39,372 bases of DNA from Comamonadaceae bacterium (lineage in GTDB: Bacteria > Pseudomonadota > Gammaproteobacteria > Burkholderiales > Burkholderiaceae_C): NCBI GenBank assembly GCA_947373245.1, contig CANBWY010000017.1, positions 1-39,372 on the forward strand, in the 5' to 3' direction. Both the position numbers and the translations under genes were made by a program. Below, piece by piece: positions 8,118 to 16,639 of this stretch. The notes under the pieces are model-generated. The model did not search any database. It worked only from the letters and a program-made list of their open reading frames with translations, and had not been told where the DNA came from. How positions within the stretch are numbered: the stretch's first letter is position 1; the number at the start of each line of letters is the position of its first letter.

Positions 8118-9419
8118 TTATCCCATGTGTTGGGGGAGATACATCGCAATCACGGGGAAGGCGATCAAAATCAGCAGCCGGATCAGGTCGGTGATCACAA
8201 AGGGAATCACGCCTTTAAAAATCGTCGTGAAACTCACGTCTTTCACGACACTTTTAATGACAAAGACGTTCATACCCACGGGCGGATGGATCAAGCCCAG
8301 CTCCACAGTCATCACGATGATGATGCCGAACCAGATCGGATCGAAGCCCAAGTCCATGATGACGGGGTAGATGATGGGCACGGTCAAGATAATCATCGCC
8401 ATGGCATCCATCAAGCAGCCCAGCACCAGATACATCACCATGATGAGTGCCAGCACGCCGTAACGTCCAACGCCCAGCCCCGTTAGAAACTCGGTCAGCC
8501 GCTGTGGTGTTTGTGTGATCGTCAGAAAGTAGCCAAACAACAACGCGCCAATCAATACCGTGAAAACGGCCGCCGAGGTGCGCGTGGCCTGAAGCAAGGC
8601 TTCTCTGATTTGGGCGCGTGACAGCTTGCCGCGCAACACGCCGAGCAAGAAGGCGCCACCAGCCCCCATGCCACCAGCTTCCGTCGGCGTGAACAGGCCT
8701 CCATACAAGCCGCCAATCACAAAAGTGAACAACACCAACGGTGCCCACACATCCTTGAGACCCTTCAAGCGCTCTTTCCACGGCTTGAACTCACCAGCGG
8801 GCAACAAGTCAGGCTTGATCTTGACGATCAAAATAATCGTGATCACATACATGGTGATGGCCAACAGACCCGGCAAGATACCGGCCATGAAGAGTTTGCC
8901 AATGTCTTGCTGCGTGATGATGGCGTAGACCGCGAGCACCGTCGAAGGTGGCAGCATGGCACCCAGTGTGCCGCCCGCCGCGATCACACCCGTCGAGAAG
9001 GATTGCGGATAGCCATAGCGGCGCATCTCGGGATAAGCCACCCCCGCAAAGGTCGCGGCAGTGGCCACTGAAGAGCCACAAATCGCTGCAAAACCACCGC
9101 AAGCCACCACCGTAGCAACGCCGAGTCCACCCCGCAAATGCCCAACGAAACTGTTGGCAGCACGGAACAATTCGTTGCTCACCCCCGAGATGGTCACAAA
9201 GGCCCCCATCAACATGAACATCGGAATCACGCCAAACGTGTAATCCGTCACCGTGCGCATCGAGGTCTGCCCAATGAGCTTCATCGCCGGCCCAACGCCC
9301 ACGATGAAGCTGTAACCCGCAACGCCGACAAACCCCATCGCCATGCCGACGGGCACGCGCAATAGCATCAAGATAAAAAGCACAACAAAGCCAAGCAAGG
9401 CCACTGCATCAGGACTCAT
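8118..9419 (-). CDS. dctM: TRAP transporter large permease (DctM family)
   Basis: The large membrane subunit of a tripartite ATP-independent periplasmic transporter, 433 residues with about 12 hydrophobic segments. Typical DctM features are the start MSPDAVALLGF, RVPVGMAMGF, PPSTVLAVYAI in the middle and IHPPVGMNVFVI near the end. The open frame extends 29 codons further upstream, but that would overlap the small permease; the ATG used here has GGAG six bases before it and leaves a ten-base gap. It uses the sodium or proton gradient to import an acid delivered by the DctP protein encoded upstream. Context suggests an aromatic carboxylate such as benzoylformate or mandelate, which is inference. 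Confidence 0.9.
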   Translation of the reverse strand: MSPDAVALLGFVVLFILMLLRVPVGMAMGFVGVAGYSFIVGVGPAMKLIGQTSMRTVTDYTFGVIPMFMLMGAFVTISGVSNELFRAANSFVGHLRGGLGVATVVACGGFAAICGSSVATAATFAGVAYPEMRRYGYPQSFSTGVIAAGGTLGAMLPPSTVLAVYAIITQQDIGKLFMAGILPGLLAITMYVITIILIVKIKPDLLPAGEFKPWKERLKGLKDVWAPLVLFTFVIGGLYGGLFTPTEAGGMGAGGAFLLGVLRGKLSRAQIREALLQATRTSAAVFTVLIGALLFGYFLTITQTPQRLTEFLTGLGVGRYGVLALIMVMYLVLGCLMDAMAMIILTVPIIYPVIMDLGFDPIWFGIIIVMTVELGLIHPPVGMNVFVIKSVVKDVSFTTIFKGVIPFVITDLIRLLILIAFPVIAMYLPQHMG

Positions 9420-9429
9420 GTCTCCAACC

Positions 9430-9942
9430 TCATTCGTTATATTTAGGTTCGGCTTTGTCTTGCAGCAACTCGGGCTGGAAAACGAGTCGATAAGTTCTGA
9501 TGCCAATCAGGAGCACGGCCGACACATCGCCCAACCAACCCACGGCAAAAAATGGCCAGGTTGGAATATTCAGGTCATAGGTCAACACGTTGTCGATGTA
9601 AGTTTGTTGAACTTTGTCGAACAGCGTGATGGTTTGAATCGTGACGACAAACAGCAACACCAAGGTCGCAAAGACATCGATCCAACGCTTGGCCCTAGGC
9701 CCGGCATTGCTCCACACCAGATCAACCGTGATGTGAGCCCCCCGGTAACTGGTGGCGGCAATTCCCCAAAAAATCAAGATGCCCAGCAGCATGCGACCGA
9801 AGTCGTAACTGTCGGGTATCGAGGTATTGAAGAATTTGCGCAAGAGCACCGAGACAAAAATATCCAGCGCCACCAAACCGACAAAAATCGCTGCAAGCCA
9901 TTCAATCGTGTCGATCACACGATCCATGAAATTACGTTTCAC
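9430..9942 (-). CDS. dctQ: TRAP transporter small permease (DctQ family)
   Basis: A protein of 170 residues with four predicted membrane helices, the normal size for DctQ. Family markers are the first helix region TIEWLAAIFVGLVALDIFVS, a FWGIAATSYRGAHITVDLV stretch in the middle, and a third helix followed by a short loop. It forms the membrane complex with the DctM protein encoded ten bases downstream. The start codon is GTG, supported by GAGGAG six bases before it and by homology over the first residues. It sits between dctP and dctM in the usual P-Q-M order. Confidence 0.88.
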   Translation of the reverse strand: MKRNFMDRVIDTIEWLAAIFVGLVALDIFVSVLLRKFFNTSIPDSYDFGRMLLGILIFWGIAATSYRGAHITVDLVWSNAGPRAKRWIDVFATLVLLFVVTIQTITLFDKVQQTYIDNVLTYDLNIPTWPFFAVGWLGDVSAVLLIGIRTYRLVFQPELLQDKAEPKYNE

Positions 9943-9988
9943 GCGCAGCTCCTCAAGTCAGATGGGTGGTTGTACATGCGCATGAGGT

Positions 9989-11005
9989 TCACAGTCCGGC
10001 TTTGTATTTGGTCAGGTTCTGTTTCAACGAATTCATCACGGCCACGGGATCTTGCCCCGCCTTCTTCATCGCATCGGCCCACTGCGCTTCGGCAGGGCCC
10101 ATGGCCTTCATCCACTGCGCTGATTGATCGGGCGTCAGCTTGACAATCTCGTGTCCTGACTGAGCAGCCGTCTTGGCGCGCCCCCCAAATTCGAAGTCGG
10201 CCCAAGGGCTCGCGACTTTTTCAGCCCACTCGGTCGTGCAGTGATCGTCGATCACTTTTTTCTGCGCCACAGAGAGTGATTCGTACTTGGCCTTGTTCAT
10301 GCCCCAAACGAACGGTGTGGTGTAGAGCGGAAAGTCAATGTGGTACTTGGTCACCTTGTCGATGCCGAACAGGCCGATTGAAGCCCACGGAAAGGCAATC
10401 GCATCAGCCACGCCACGCTCCAGCATGTCGCGCGACTCGGGTGCAGACGCCTGCACGTTGGTACCGCCCAGCGTGGTAATGATTTGCCCGACGGTGCTGG
10501 TCGCAGGGCGTACTTTCATGCCATTGATTTCTGAGGGTAAGGTGATTTTTTTAACCGAGTGGATCGTGCCTGGGTCATGCGCAAAGGCAAAGCAAAACTT
10601 GATGTCTTTCATCTCCTTGGCGGCATAGGGTCGGTACCAAGCGTCCAATGCGGCCGAGCCACCTTTGGCATTGGCAAACAAGAACGGCAGCGAAGCGCCG
10701 GCCATCACAGGAAAGCGACCTGGCTGGTAGCCCGGATTGATGTAAGTGAAGTCTGCAATGCCATCACGCGCCATGTCGTAATGGTCAAAGGCTTTGCCCA
10801 ATTGTTCAGACGGAAATAGGGTCGCCGTGATGGAACCCCCTGAGGCCTTCTTGATGTCCTCCGCCCAAGCCAGTAGCGATGGGTTTAAGGGATGCTGCGC
10901 TGGAACCCAGCTCGACATCCGCAGTTGAACGGGCTTATCTTGGGCTTGAGCGCCTAAGTTGACCAAGGCCAATGCGGCCAATGCGATACGTAATGTTTTC
11001 TTCAT
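9989..11005 (-). CDS. dctP: TRAP transporter periplasmic solute-binding protein (DctP family)
   Basis: An exported protein of 338 residues with a clear signal peptide (MKKTLRIALAALALVNLGAQAQ). The mature part starts DKPVQLRMSSWVP and continues with ADFTYINPGYQPGRFP and PSEINGMKVRPA; the arginine in the last motif is the conserved carboxylate-binding residue of DctP proteins, so the ligand is an organic acid. The frame opens 11 codons further upstream, but the ATG used has an excellent AAGGAG site seven bases before it and gives a clean signal peptide. Together with dctQ and dctM it makes a complete TRAP system. Its place just after a benzoylformate decarboxylase suggests an aromatic 2-oxo or 2-hydroxy acid as ligand. 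Confidence 0.9.
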   Translation of the reverse strand: MKKTLRIALAALALVNLGAQAQDKPVQLRMSSWVPAQHPLNPSLLAWAEDIKKASGGSITATLFPSEQLGKAFDHYDMARDGIADFTYINPGYQPGRFPVMAGASLPFLFANAKGGSAALDAWYRPYAAKEMKDIKFCFAFAHDPGTIHSVKKITLPSEINGMKVRPATSTVGQIITTLGGTNVQASAPESRDMLERGVADAIAFPWASIGLFGIDKVTKYHIDFPLYTTPFVWGMNKAKYESLSVAQKKVIDDHCTTEWAEKVASPWADFEFGGRAKTAAQSGHEIVKLTPDQSAQWMKAMGPAEAQWADAMKKAGQDPVAVMNSLKQNLTKYKAGL

Positions 11006-11042
11006 GTCTCTCTCCTTTGTTTGAATTTTCTTCAGCACTTTT

Positions 11043-11068
11043 CTCGTTGAATCTTATCGTTCAGCGAG
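11043..11068. other. Inverted repeat upstream of dctP
   Basis: CTCGTTGAA (11043-11051) and TTCAGCGAG (11060-11068) can pair over nine bases with one G-T pair and an eight-base loop. A smaller repeat, CAGTG (11094-11098) and CACTG (11104-11108), lies next to it. Both are in the 119-base gap between the mdlC stop and the dctP start. No T-run follows, so this could be an operator, a weak attenuator or an mRNA processing site. Confidence 0.35.
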
Positions 11069-11124
11069 CCACCTCAAAACGGGTCGTGTCGCGCAGTGGT
11101 CTGCACTGTTGGGGGGCACACGGT

Positions 11125-12759
11125 TCACGCAACTTCCACCTCCACCAAAATCGGCACGGGCGAGCGCAGCGCCTGCAACAAGGTGTCACGCAAGGTGGCG
11201 GCATCTTCAACCCGCACGCCATCACAGCCCTGCCCCTTGGCCAATGAAACGAAATCGATGTTCGGCAGATCTGTGCCTTGCACGTGTTCGGTGTCTGCAA
11301 AACCGAACACCGAAGCGAACTCTTGCAGCGCGGCATAGCGACGGTTCTTGACGATCACAAACACGATCGGCAATTTGAGCTGCGCAGCACTCCACAAGGC
11401 CTGAATGCCATACATGCTGGAGCCGTCGCCCATCAAAGCAATCACCTGGCTGTCCGGTTTGGCCAACGCAATGCCCACAGATGCGGGCATGCTGTGACCC
11501 AGCCCTCCGCTGCACATGGTGTAGAAGGTTTCGCTGCGCAAAATTGGCAAATAAGAATGCATGACCGAACGTGCAGTCGGCGCTTCCTCAACAATGATGC
11601 TGGCGGGGTCGCGAACGTCTGCCAAGGTTTGCAGCAAATAGGCGACCGACATGCGCTGGGAGGCATCCGTCAGCTGAGGTGGTTCGGCACGCGGTGGCTT
11701 GGCACGTGCGGGCGGCGAGGCCCGAGGAGCCGGTGCGGGTCGGGCCAGCAGGTCAAGCACACTGAGACGAATGCTGGCGACCACGGCAGTACCCTGTGGG
11801 GCCCAAGCTGCAATCGTGGGATCCTCGATCAACTGGCACAGCGTTGCGCCAACCGGCACATGCGGCCCAGCACCTTCGATGTGATAAGTGAACGCGGGGG
11901 CGCCGATGGCGAAAATCATGTCATGGCCCGCCAGGTTTTGCACGATTTTTTCGCGCATCGCCGGCAAGAAGCCAGCAAACAGCGGGTGGTCTTCGGGAAA
12001 GCCGCAGCGCCCCGACATGGGTGCCACCCAGACACGGGCGTTGTGCATTTCGGCTAAGCGCACCACTTCGTTCCAAGCATGGCCACGGTCCACCGATGCA
12101 CCAATGACAAAAGCAGGACGCAAGCTCGCATCCAGTGCGTCGCCAATTGACTTCAAAACAGAGGGCTCAGGGCGGGTTTCTGTGCTGACGGTGCGTGGCT
12201 CAACCCACTCCGTGGGTTGGTCCCAATCATCCGCCGGAATGGAAACCAGCACGGGACCCCGTGGCTCTTGCATGGCCATGTAATAGGCTCTGGCAATGGC
12301 GAGGGGCACATCTTGGGCACGGGCGGGTTCACAACTCCATTTGACATAGGGTTTGGGAAGCTCGGTGGCCTGCGCTGAGAACAGAAAAGGGTCGAACGGC
12401 ATGATGGAACGCGCCTGTTGTCCGGCGGTGATCACCATAGGCGTGCGGTTCTTGAATGCCGTGAAGATGCTGCCCATCGCATGACCGACGCCGGCAGCCG
12501 AATGCAAATTCACAAATGCGGCTTTGCGCGTTGCTTGGGCATAGCCGTCGGCCATCGCCACGACCACGGACTCCTGCAAGCCAAGAACATAGCGAAAGTC
12601 TTCTGGAAAATGACGAAACAGGGGCAGCTCCGTAGAACCCGGGTTGCCAAAAATAGCCGTCATACCAAAGTGGCGCATGAACTTGATGACCGCATCGCGA
12701 ACCGTGGGCCGACTCTCTCGGGCGGCATCTGTAGAAGTAGAGGAAGAGAGGGCTTGCAT
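11125..12759 (-). CDS. mdlC: Benzoylformate decarboxylase (thiamine diphosphate enzyme)
   Basis: A thiamine diphosphate enzyme of 544 residues, closely resembling Pseudomonas putida benzoylformate decarboxylase. Shared features are GNPGSTELP with the catalytic serine (Ser42), LQES with the cofactor-activating Glu63, NLHSAAG with His86, and a TYH motif with His293, corresponding to Ser26, Glu47, His70 and His281 of the Pseudomonas enzyme. The cofactor motif starts GDGSSMYGIQALWSAAQ. It splits benzoylformate into benzaldehyde and CO2 in the cytoplasm. The frame extends 25 codons further upstream, but only the ATG used here has a ribosome site (AAGGA, about seven bases before). A LysR gene diverges from it, and TRAP and molybdenum hydroxylase genes follow on the same strand. 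No mandelate dehydrogenase is present, so benzoylformate or a ring-substituted relative is the likely input. Confidence 0.85.
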   Translation of the reverse strand: MQALSSSTSTDAARESRPTVRDAVIKFMRHFGMTAIFGNPGSTELPLFRHFPEDFRYVLGLQESVVVAMADGYAQATRKAAFVNLHSAAGVGHAMGSIFTAFKNRTPMVITAGQQARSIMPFDPFLFSAQATELPKPYVKWSCEPARAQDVPLAIARAYYMAMQEPRGPVLVSIPADDWDQPTEWVEPRTVSTETRPEPSVLKSIGDALDASLRPAFVIGASVDRGHAWNEVVRLAEMHNARVWVAPMSGRCGFPEDHPLFAGFLPAMREKIVQNLAGHDMIFAIGAPAFTYHIEGAGPHVPVGATLCQLIEDPTIAAWAPQGTAVVASIRLSVLDLLARPAPAPRASPPARAKPPRAEPPQLTDASQRMSVAYLLQTLADVRDPASIIVEEAPTARSVMHSYLPILRSETFYTMCSGGLGHSMPASVGIALAKPDSQVIALMGDGSSMYGIQALWSAAQLKLPIVFVIVKNRRYAALQEFASVFGFADTEHVQGTDLPNIDFVSLAKGQGCDGVRVEDAATLRDTLLQALRSPVPILVEVEVA

Positions 12760-12873
12760 TAGAAATTCCTTGCACTCGGCAGAAGTGAGACGCGACGCTT
12801 GACAGGGCGGAGTATCAACAGATTGATCATGCATGAGAATTGCTTTATTTGGTAAAAGTCATTACATTTGGTT

Positions 12874-13782
12874 ATGGACTTTGACGGACGACAACTCTCT
12901 GCATTTCTAGCCATCGTGGCCCACGGAAGCCTCGGGCGCGCGGCCGAGGTGTTGCACATTACTCAACCGGCCCTGAGCAGAACGGTGAAACGCTTAGAGG
13001 GCCAATTGGGGGCCCCGCTGTTCGAACGCAACTCCAAGGGCATGCGCTTGACCCCGGTTGGGGAAGCGCTGTTGCCCCACGCCACCTTGATGGGGCGGGT
13101 GGCGGATCACGCCAGTGAGGAAATTAATGCGCTGCGTGGTTTGGCCAAAGGCACGATCAAAGTGGGTGGTATTGCCAGCGCTGTCAGTCTCATCCTGCCC
13201 CTTGCGCTTCACCGCGTGTTCACGCAGTGGCCGAACTTACAAGCCCATGTCATCGAAGGTGTTTGGGACCGCTTGGCAGAGGCACTGACCAAACATGAGA
13301 TCGATCTCGCGCTCGGTGTGGCCACCATTGAGAGCGACGAGATTGTGCCAATTCCCGATTGTGATTGGGAGGACAAAAGCTATATCGTCGCGGCCATGGA
13401 TCACCCGTTGCGGCAAAAAAAGGACCTGCAACTGACCGACACCTTGCAGCACTCTTGGGCCTGCACACCGCGTGGCACGGCACCTTTCACGCACATGCAG
13501 CAAACATTCAAATCGCACGGCCTGCCCTGCCCCGATGTGGTCGTTGAGTCCCGATCAATCATTGCCTTGAAAAGCTTGGTGTCTCACGCTGGCTTTTTGT
13601 GCTGGATGGCGGGACCCATGTTCGAGGATGAGCGCCTCGCCCAACAAATGGATGCGCTGCCGATTGCGGGCCTCTCGACGACCCGTCAGTTAACGGTGTT
13701 TCGCAGGCGCAATGGCATCTTGCCTGGGCCGGCACTGAAGCTGCTCGAGGAATTGAGGCAGCTCACAAAGATCGCCAAGTAA
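12874..13782 (+). CDS. LysR-family regulator, divergent from mdlC
   Basis: A regulator of 302 residues with the standard N-terminal helix-turn-helix (about 5-65): LSAFLAIVAHGSLGRAAEVL, then TQPALSRTVKRLEGQLGAPL and FERNSKGMRLTP. The C-terminal two-lobed effector domain follows, with VGGIASAVSLILPLAL early on. The ATG is preferred over an in-frame TTG two codons earlier. It is divergent from mdlC with 114 bases between the two starts, the usual LysR arrangement, so it probably controls the mdlC-TRAP-molybdoenzyme run. It may also act on the Liv importer that begins 116 bases downstream on its own strand. The inducer is unknown; benzoylformate is a reasonable guess. Confidence 0.85.
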   Translation: MDFDGRQLSAFLAIVAHGSLGRAAEVLHITQPALSRTVKRLEGQLGAPLFERNSKGMRLTPVGEALLPHATLMGRVADHASEEINALRGLAKGTIKVGGIASAVSLILPLALHRVFTQWPNLQAHVIEGVWDRLAEALTKHEIDLALGVATIESDEIVPIPDCDWEDKSYIVAAMDHPLRQKKDLQLTDTLQHSWACTPRGTAPFTHMQQTFKSHGLPCPDVVVESRSIIALKSLVSHAGFLCWMAGPMFEDERLAQQMDALPIAGLSTTRQLTVFRRRNGILPGPALKLLEELRQLTKIAK

Positions 13783-13898
13783 CGCCCATCTGGCGAGACG
13801 GCCTCCATACAAAGGGTAATCCCTCGCGTGGTATTTCGTATAGGCACCCCTGACTTTCGCCTTTACCATCGTTGAACATTACCAAGGGCGAGACGTTA

Positions 13899-14666
13899 GT
13901 GGACTGCATCCTAGAAACCAAACAGCTGACCAAAGAATTCAAAGGCTTTATCGCCGTTGACCACGTCAACCTTCGCGTCAAACGGGGCAGCATTCATGCC
14001 TTGATTGGTCCAAATGGGGCGGGCAAAACGACTTGCTTTAATTTGCTGACTAAATTTCTTAAGCCGACCTCTGGACAAATTCTTCTGGATGGCCAAGACA
14101 TCACACGGCAAGAGCCAGCAGAAATTGCGCGCCTTGGGGTGATTCGGTCTTTTCAAATTTCAGCCGTGTTTGCGCACCTGACTGTTCTTGAAAATGTACG
14201 GGTTGCTTTGCAGCGACAACTCCAAACCTCGTTTCATTTTTGGAAGTCAGAGAATTCTTTGAATGAATTGAACGATCAAGCCATGGCGCTGTTAAGCGAA
14301 GTCGACTTGGCAAACTTTGCCAGCCTCACTGCAGTTGAATTGAGCTACGGACGCAAACGTGCACTTGAAATAGCCACCACGCTGGCCATGGCTCCTAAAT
14401 TGATGCTTTTAGACGAACCCACCCAAGGCATGGGCCTCGAGGACGTGGACCGCATTCGCCAATTGATCAAGAAAGTAGCCGCAAGTCGCACCGTGCTCAT
14501 GGTCGAGCACAACATGAGCGTAGTGTCCAGCATTGCCGACACCATCACCGTGTTGCAACGGGGCGCCACGCTGGCCGAGGGCACCTACGCGCAAGTGTCA
14601 AAAAATCCTGCCGTGATCGAAGCCTACATGGGCAGCACCAACAAAGAACTCGCGGGAGCACACTGA
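13899..14666 (+). CDS. livG: Liv-type ABC transporter ATPase (LivG family), first cassette
   Basis: An ATPase of about 255 residues for branched-chain amino acid-type import. Motifs are Walker A GPNGAGKT, the Q-loop in IRSFQISAVF, the signature LSYGRKRALE, Walker B LMLLDEP and the switch histidine in VEHNM. The start is uncertain. A TTG nine codons upstream (13872) keeps the frame open, but the GTG used here has AAGGGCGAG in front of it and gives the usual family length. It heads a five-gene cassette, G-F-K-H-M, with one base between it and the next gene. ATPase-first order is common in Liv cassettes that serve aromatic acids. The substrate is unknown. Confidence 0.88.
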   Translation: MDCILETKQLTKEFKGFIAVDHVNLRVKRGSIHALIGPNGAGKTTCFNLLTKFLKPTSGQILLDGQDITRQEPAEIARLGVIRSFQISAVFAHLTVLENVRVALQRQLQTSFHFWKSENSLNELNDQAMALLSEVDLANFASLTAVELSYGRKRALEIATTLAMAPKLMLLDEPTQGMGLEDVDRIRQLIKKVAASRTVLMVEHNMSVVSSIADTITVLQRGATLAEGTYAQVSKNPAVIEAYMGSTNKELAGAH

Positions 14667-14667
14667 C

Positions 14668-15369
14668 ATGGCCGCTTTGCTTGAAGTCGAAAATTTGCAG
14701 GGCTGGTATGGCGAATCACATGTGCTGCACGGCGTGAATTTCCAAGTGAATGAAGGCGAAGTCGTCACGATCTTGGGCCGCAACGGCGCAGGTCGTACCA
14801 GCACGATGCGCGCCATCATGGGCTTGATCGGCACACGCACAGGTTCTATCCGAATTCGGGGCACCGAAACCATCGGACTCGCTACACACCGCATTGCAGG
14901 CTTAGGTCTGGGCTACTGTCCTGAAGAGCGCGGTATCTTTTCGAGCTTGTCGACAGAAGAGAACTTGCTCCTGCCGCCTACGCTTGCGCCAGGCGGCATG
15001 AGCTTAGAAGAAATTTACGACATGTTTCCCAACCTGAAAGAACGGGCCAGCAGCCAAGGCACCCGTTTGTCGGGTGGTGAGCAGCAAATGTTGGCCGTTG
15101 CACGCATCCTGCGCACGGGCGCCAAGTTGCTGTTGTTGGATGAAATTTCGGAAGGTCTTGCCCCCGTCATCGTGCAAAAACTAGCGGCCATGGTGCAAGC
15201 GCTTCGCCAACGCGGCTATACGATCGTCATCGTTGAACAAAACTTCACCTTTGCCGCGCCCCTCGCCGACCGGTTCTTGGTCATGGAGCATGGAGAGGTG
15301 ATTCAAGAATTCACGCAGGCAGAGCTCCCCTCTCGCATGGCGCGATTACACGAATATTTGGGTGTCTAA
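14668..15369 (+). CDS. livF: Liv-type ABC transporter ATPase (LivF family) with Arg in Walker A
   Basis: An ATPase of 233 residues, LivF-like throughout: signature LSGGEQQ (134-140), Walker B LLLLDE (154-159) with the catalytic glutamate, and the VEQNF end of the switch region. The odd feature is the Walker A loop at 37-45, which reads GRNGAGRTS: the lysine expected at position 43 is arginine (codon CGT). The second LivF in this window keeps the normal lysine. Lysine normally contacts the ATP phosphates, so this site may bind or hydrolyse ATP poorly and the LivG partner may do most of the work. The rest of the protein looks intact, which argues against a pseudogene. It lies one base after livG. 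Confidence 0.9.
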   Translation: MAALLEVENLQGWYGESHVLHGVNFQVNEGEVVTILGRNGAGRTSTMRAIMGLIGTRTGSIRIRGTETIGLATHRIAGLGLGYCPEERGIFSSLSTEENLLLPPTLAPGGMSLEEIYDMFPNLKERASSQGTRLSGGEQQMLAVARILRTGAKLLLLDEISEGLAPVIVQKLAAMVQALRQRGYTIVIVEQNFTFAAPLADRFLVMEHGEVIQEFTQAELPSRMARLHEYLGV

Positions 15370-15414
15370 CAACGCCCTCTTGGTCTTGAGAAAAACTTTT
15401 AACAGGAGATAGTC

Positions 15415-16623
15415 ATGAAACTTAAAAAAATCATTTCAGCATTGGGCATTGCCGGACTCAGCATGGTGGCTAGCCATGCACAAGCCCAAGTGTCTGGCGA
15501 TGTCATTCGCATAGGCTTCATCACCGATTTATCTGGTCTTTATGCTGACATTGACGGCCCAGCGGGTGCTGAGGCTATTCGCATGGCCATCGCTGATTTA
15601 GGTGGTGCCGTGGCCGGTAAAAAAATCGAGCTGCTGGTCGCCGATCACCAAAACAAACCCGACGTTGCCGCAGCAAAAGCACGCGAATGGTTTGACACCC
15701 AAGGCGTTGACATGCTGGTGGGCGGCACCAACTCTGGCACAGCCTTGGCCATGTCAAAAGTTGCACAAGAAAAGAAAAAACTATTCATCGCCATTGGTGC
15801 TGGCACATCAGCTTTGACCAACGAACAGTGCAGCCCGACGACCGTCCACTATGCCTATGACACCGTGGCCTTGGCCAAAGGCACAGGCGGCGCCGTGGTG
15901 AAAGCGGGAGGCAAAAGCTGGTATTTCTTGACTGCTGACTACGCCTTTGGCGCGTCATTGCAAAACGACACGGCCAACGTGGTGAAGGCGGCTGGTGGCA
16001 CGGTGGTTGGGGCGGTGAAGCACCCGCTGTCTGCCAGTGATTTCTCATCCTTCTTGCTGCAAGCACAAGGCAGCAAGGCTCAAATTTTGGGTCTGGCAAA
16101 CGCCGGCGGCGACACCATCAATGCCATCAAAGCAGCCAACGAATTCGGCATTACCAAAAGCATGAAATTGGCGGGCTTGTTGGTCTTTATCAACGACATC
16201 CATTCTTTGGGCTTGAAGTCCACCCAAGGCATGTACTTGACCGACAGCTGGTACTGGAACAAGGATGCTGAAACACGCACCTGGAGCCGCAAGTTCTTTG
16301 AGAAGCTCAAACGCATGCCCTCCTCTTTGCAAGCGGCTGATTACTCTGCGGCGCTGCAATACCTTCAAGCCGTCAAAGCCACTGGCACTGATGACACAGA
16401 CAAGGTATTGGTACAAATGAAAAAAACCAAAATCAACGATATGTTTGCCAAAGGCGGCTACATCCGAGACGATGGCCGCATGATCCATGACATGTATTTG
16501 ATGCAGGTGAAAACGCCCGACAAATCGGTCGAGCCATGGGATTACTACAACGTCGTGGAAACGATCAAAGGTGAGACAGCTTTCACGACCAAAGCTGAAT
16601 CAAAGTGCGCCTCCTGGAAATAA
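15415..16623 (+). CDS. livK: Liv-type ABC transporter periplasmic binding protein, first cassette
   Basis: An exported protein of 402 residues of the receptor-family ligand-binding type. The signal peptide is about 25 residues and ends ASHAQAQ. The mature start VIRIGFITDLSGLYADIDGP and the later VDMLVGGTNSGTALAM are typical of the group that binds aromatic acids and other non-amino-acid ligands. AGGAG precedes the ATG. It sits between the ATPase and permease genes of the same cassette. The ligand cannot be given from sequence; nearby genes suggest an aromatic acid such as benzoylformate, salicylate or a hydroxybenzoate. Confidence 0.88.
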   Translation: MKLKKIISALGIAGLSMVASHAQAQVSGDVIRIGFITDLSGLYADIDGPAGAEAIRMAIADLGGAVAGKKIELLVADHQNKPDVAAAKAREWFDTQGVDMLVGGTNSGTALAMSKVAQEKKKLFIAIGAGTSALTNEQCSPTTVHYAYDTVALAKGTGGAVVKAGGKSWYFLTADYAFGASLQNDTANVVKAAGGTVVGAVKHPLSASDFSSFLLQAQGSKAQILGLANAGGDTINAIKAANEFGITKSMKLAGLLVFINDIHSLGLKSTQGMYLTDSWYWNKDAETRTWSRKFFEKLKRMPSSLQAADYSAALQYLQAVKATGTDDTDKVLVQMKKTKINDMFAKGGYIRDDGRMIHDMYLMQVKTPDKSVEPWDYYNVVETIKGETAFTTKAESKCASWK

Positions 16624-16639
16624 TTAAATAAAGCCACCC

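Noticed and set aside
9343-10143. Plus-strand open frame of 266 codons opposite dctM/dctQ/dctP
   Set aside because: It is antisense to three well-supported TRAP genes, has no recognisable domain, and has the composition of a reverse-strand shadow.
11278-12057. Plus-strand open frame of 259 codons opposite mdlC
   Set aside because: Antisense to the decarboxylase, with no domain and no ribosome site.
12760-12873. Specific LysR operator between mdlC and the LysR gene
   Set aside because: Several loose T-N11-A matches exist in this AT-rich stretch but none has convincing symmetry.
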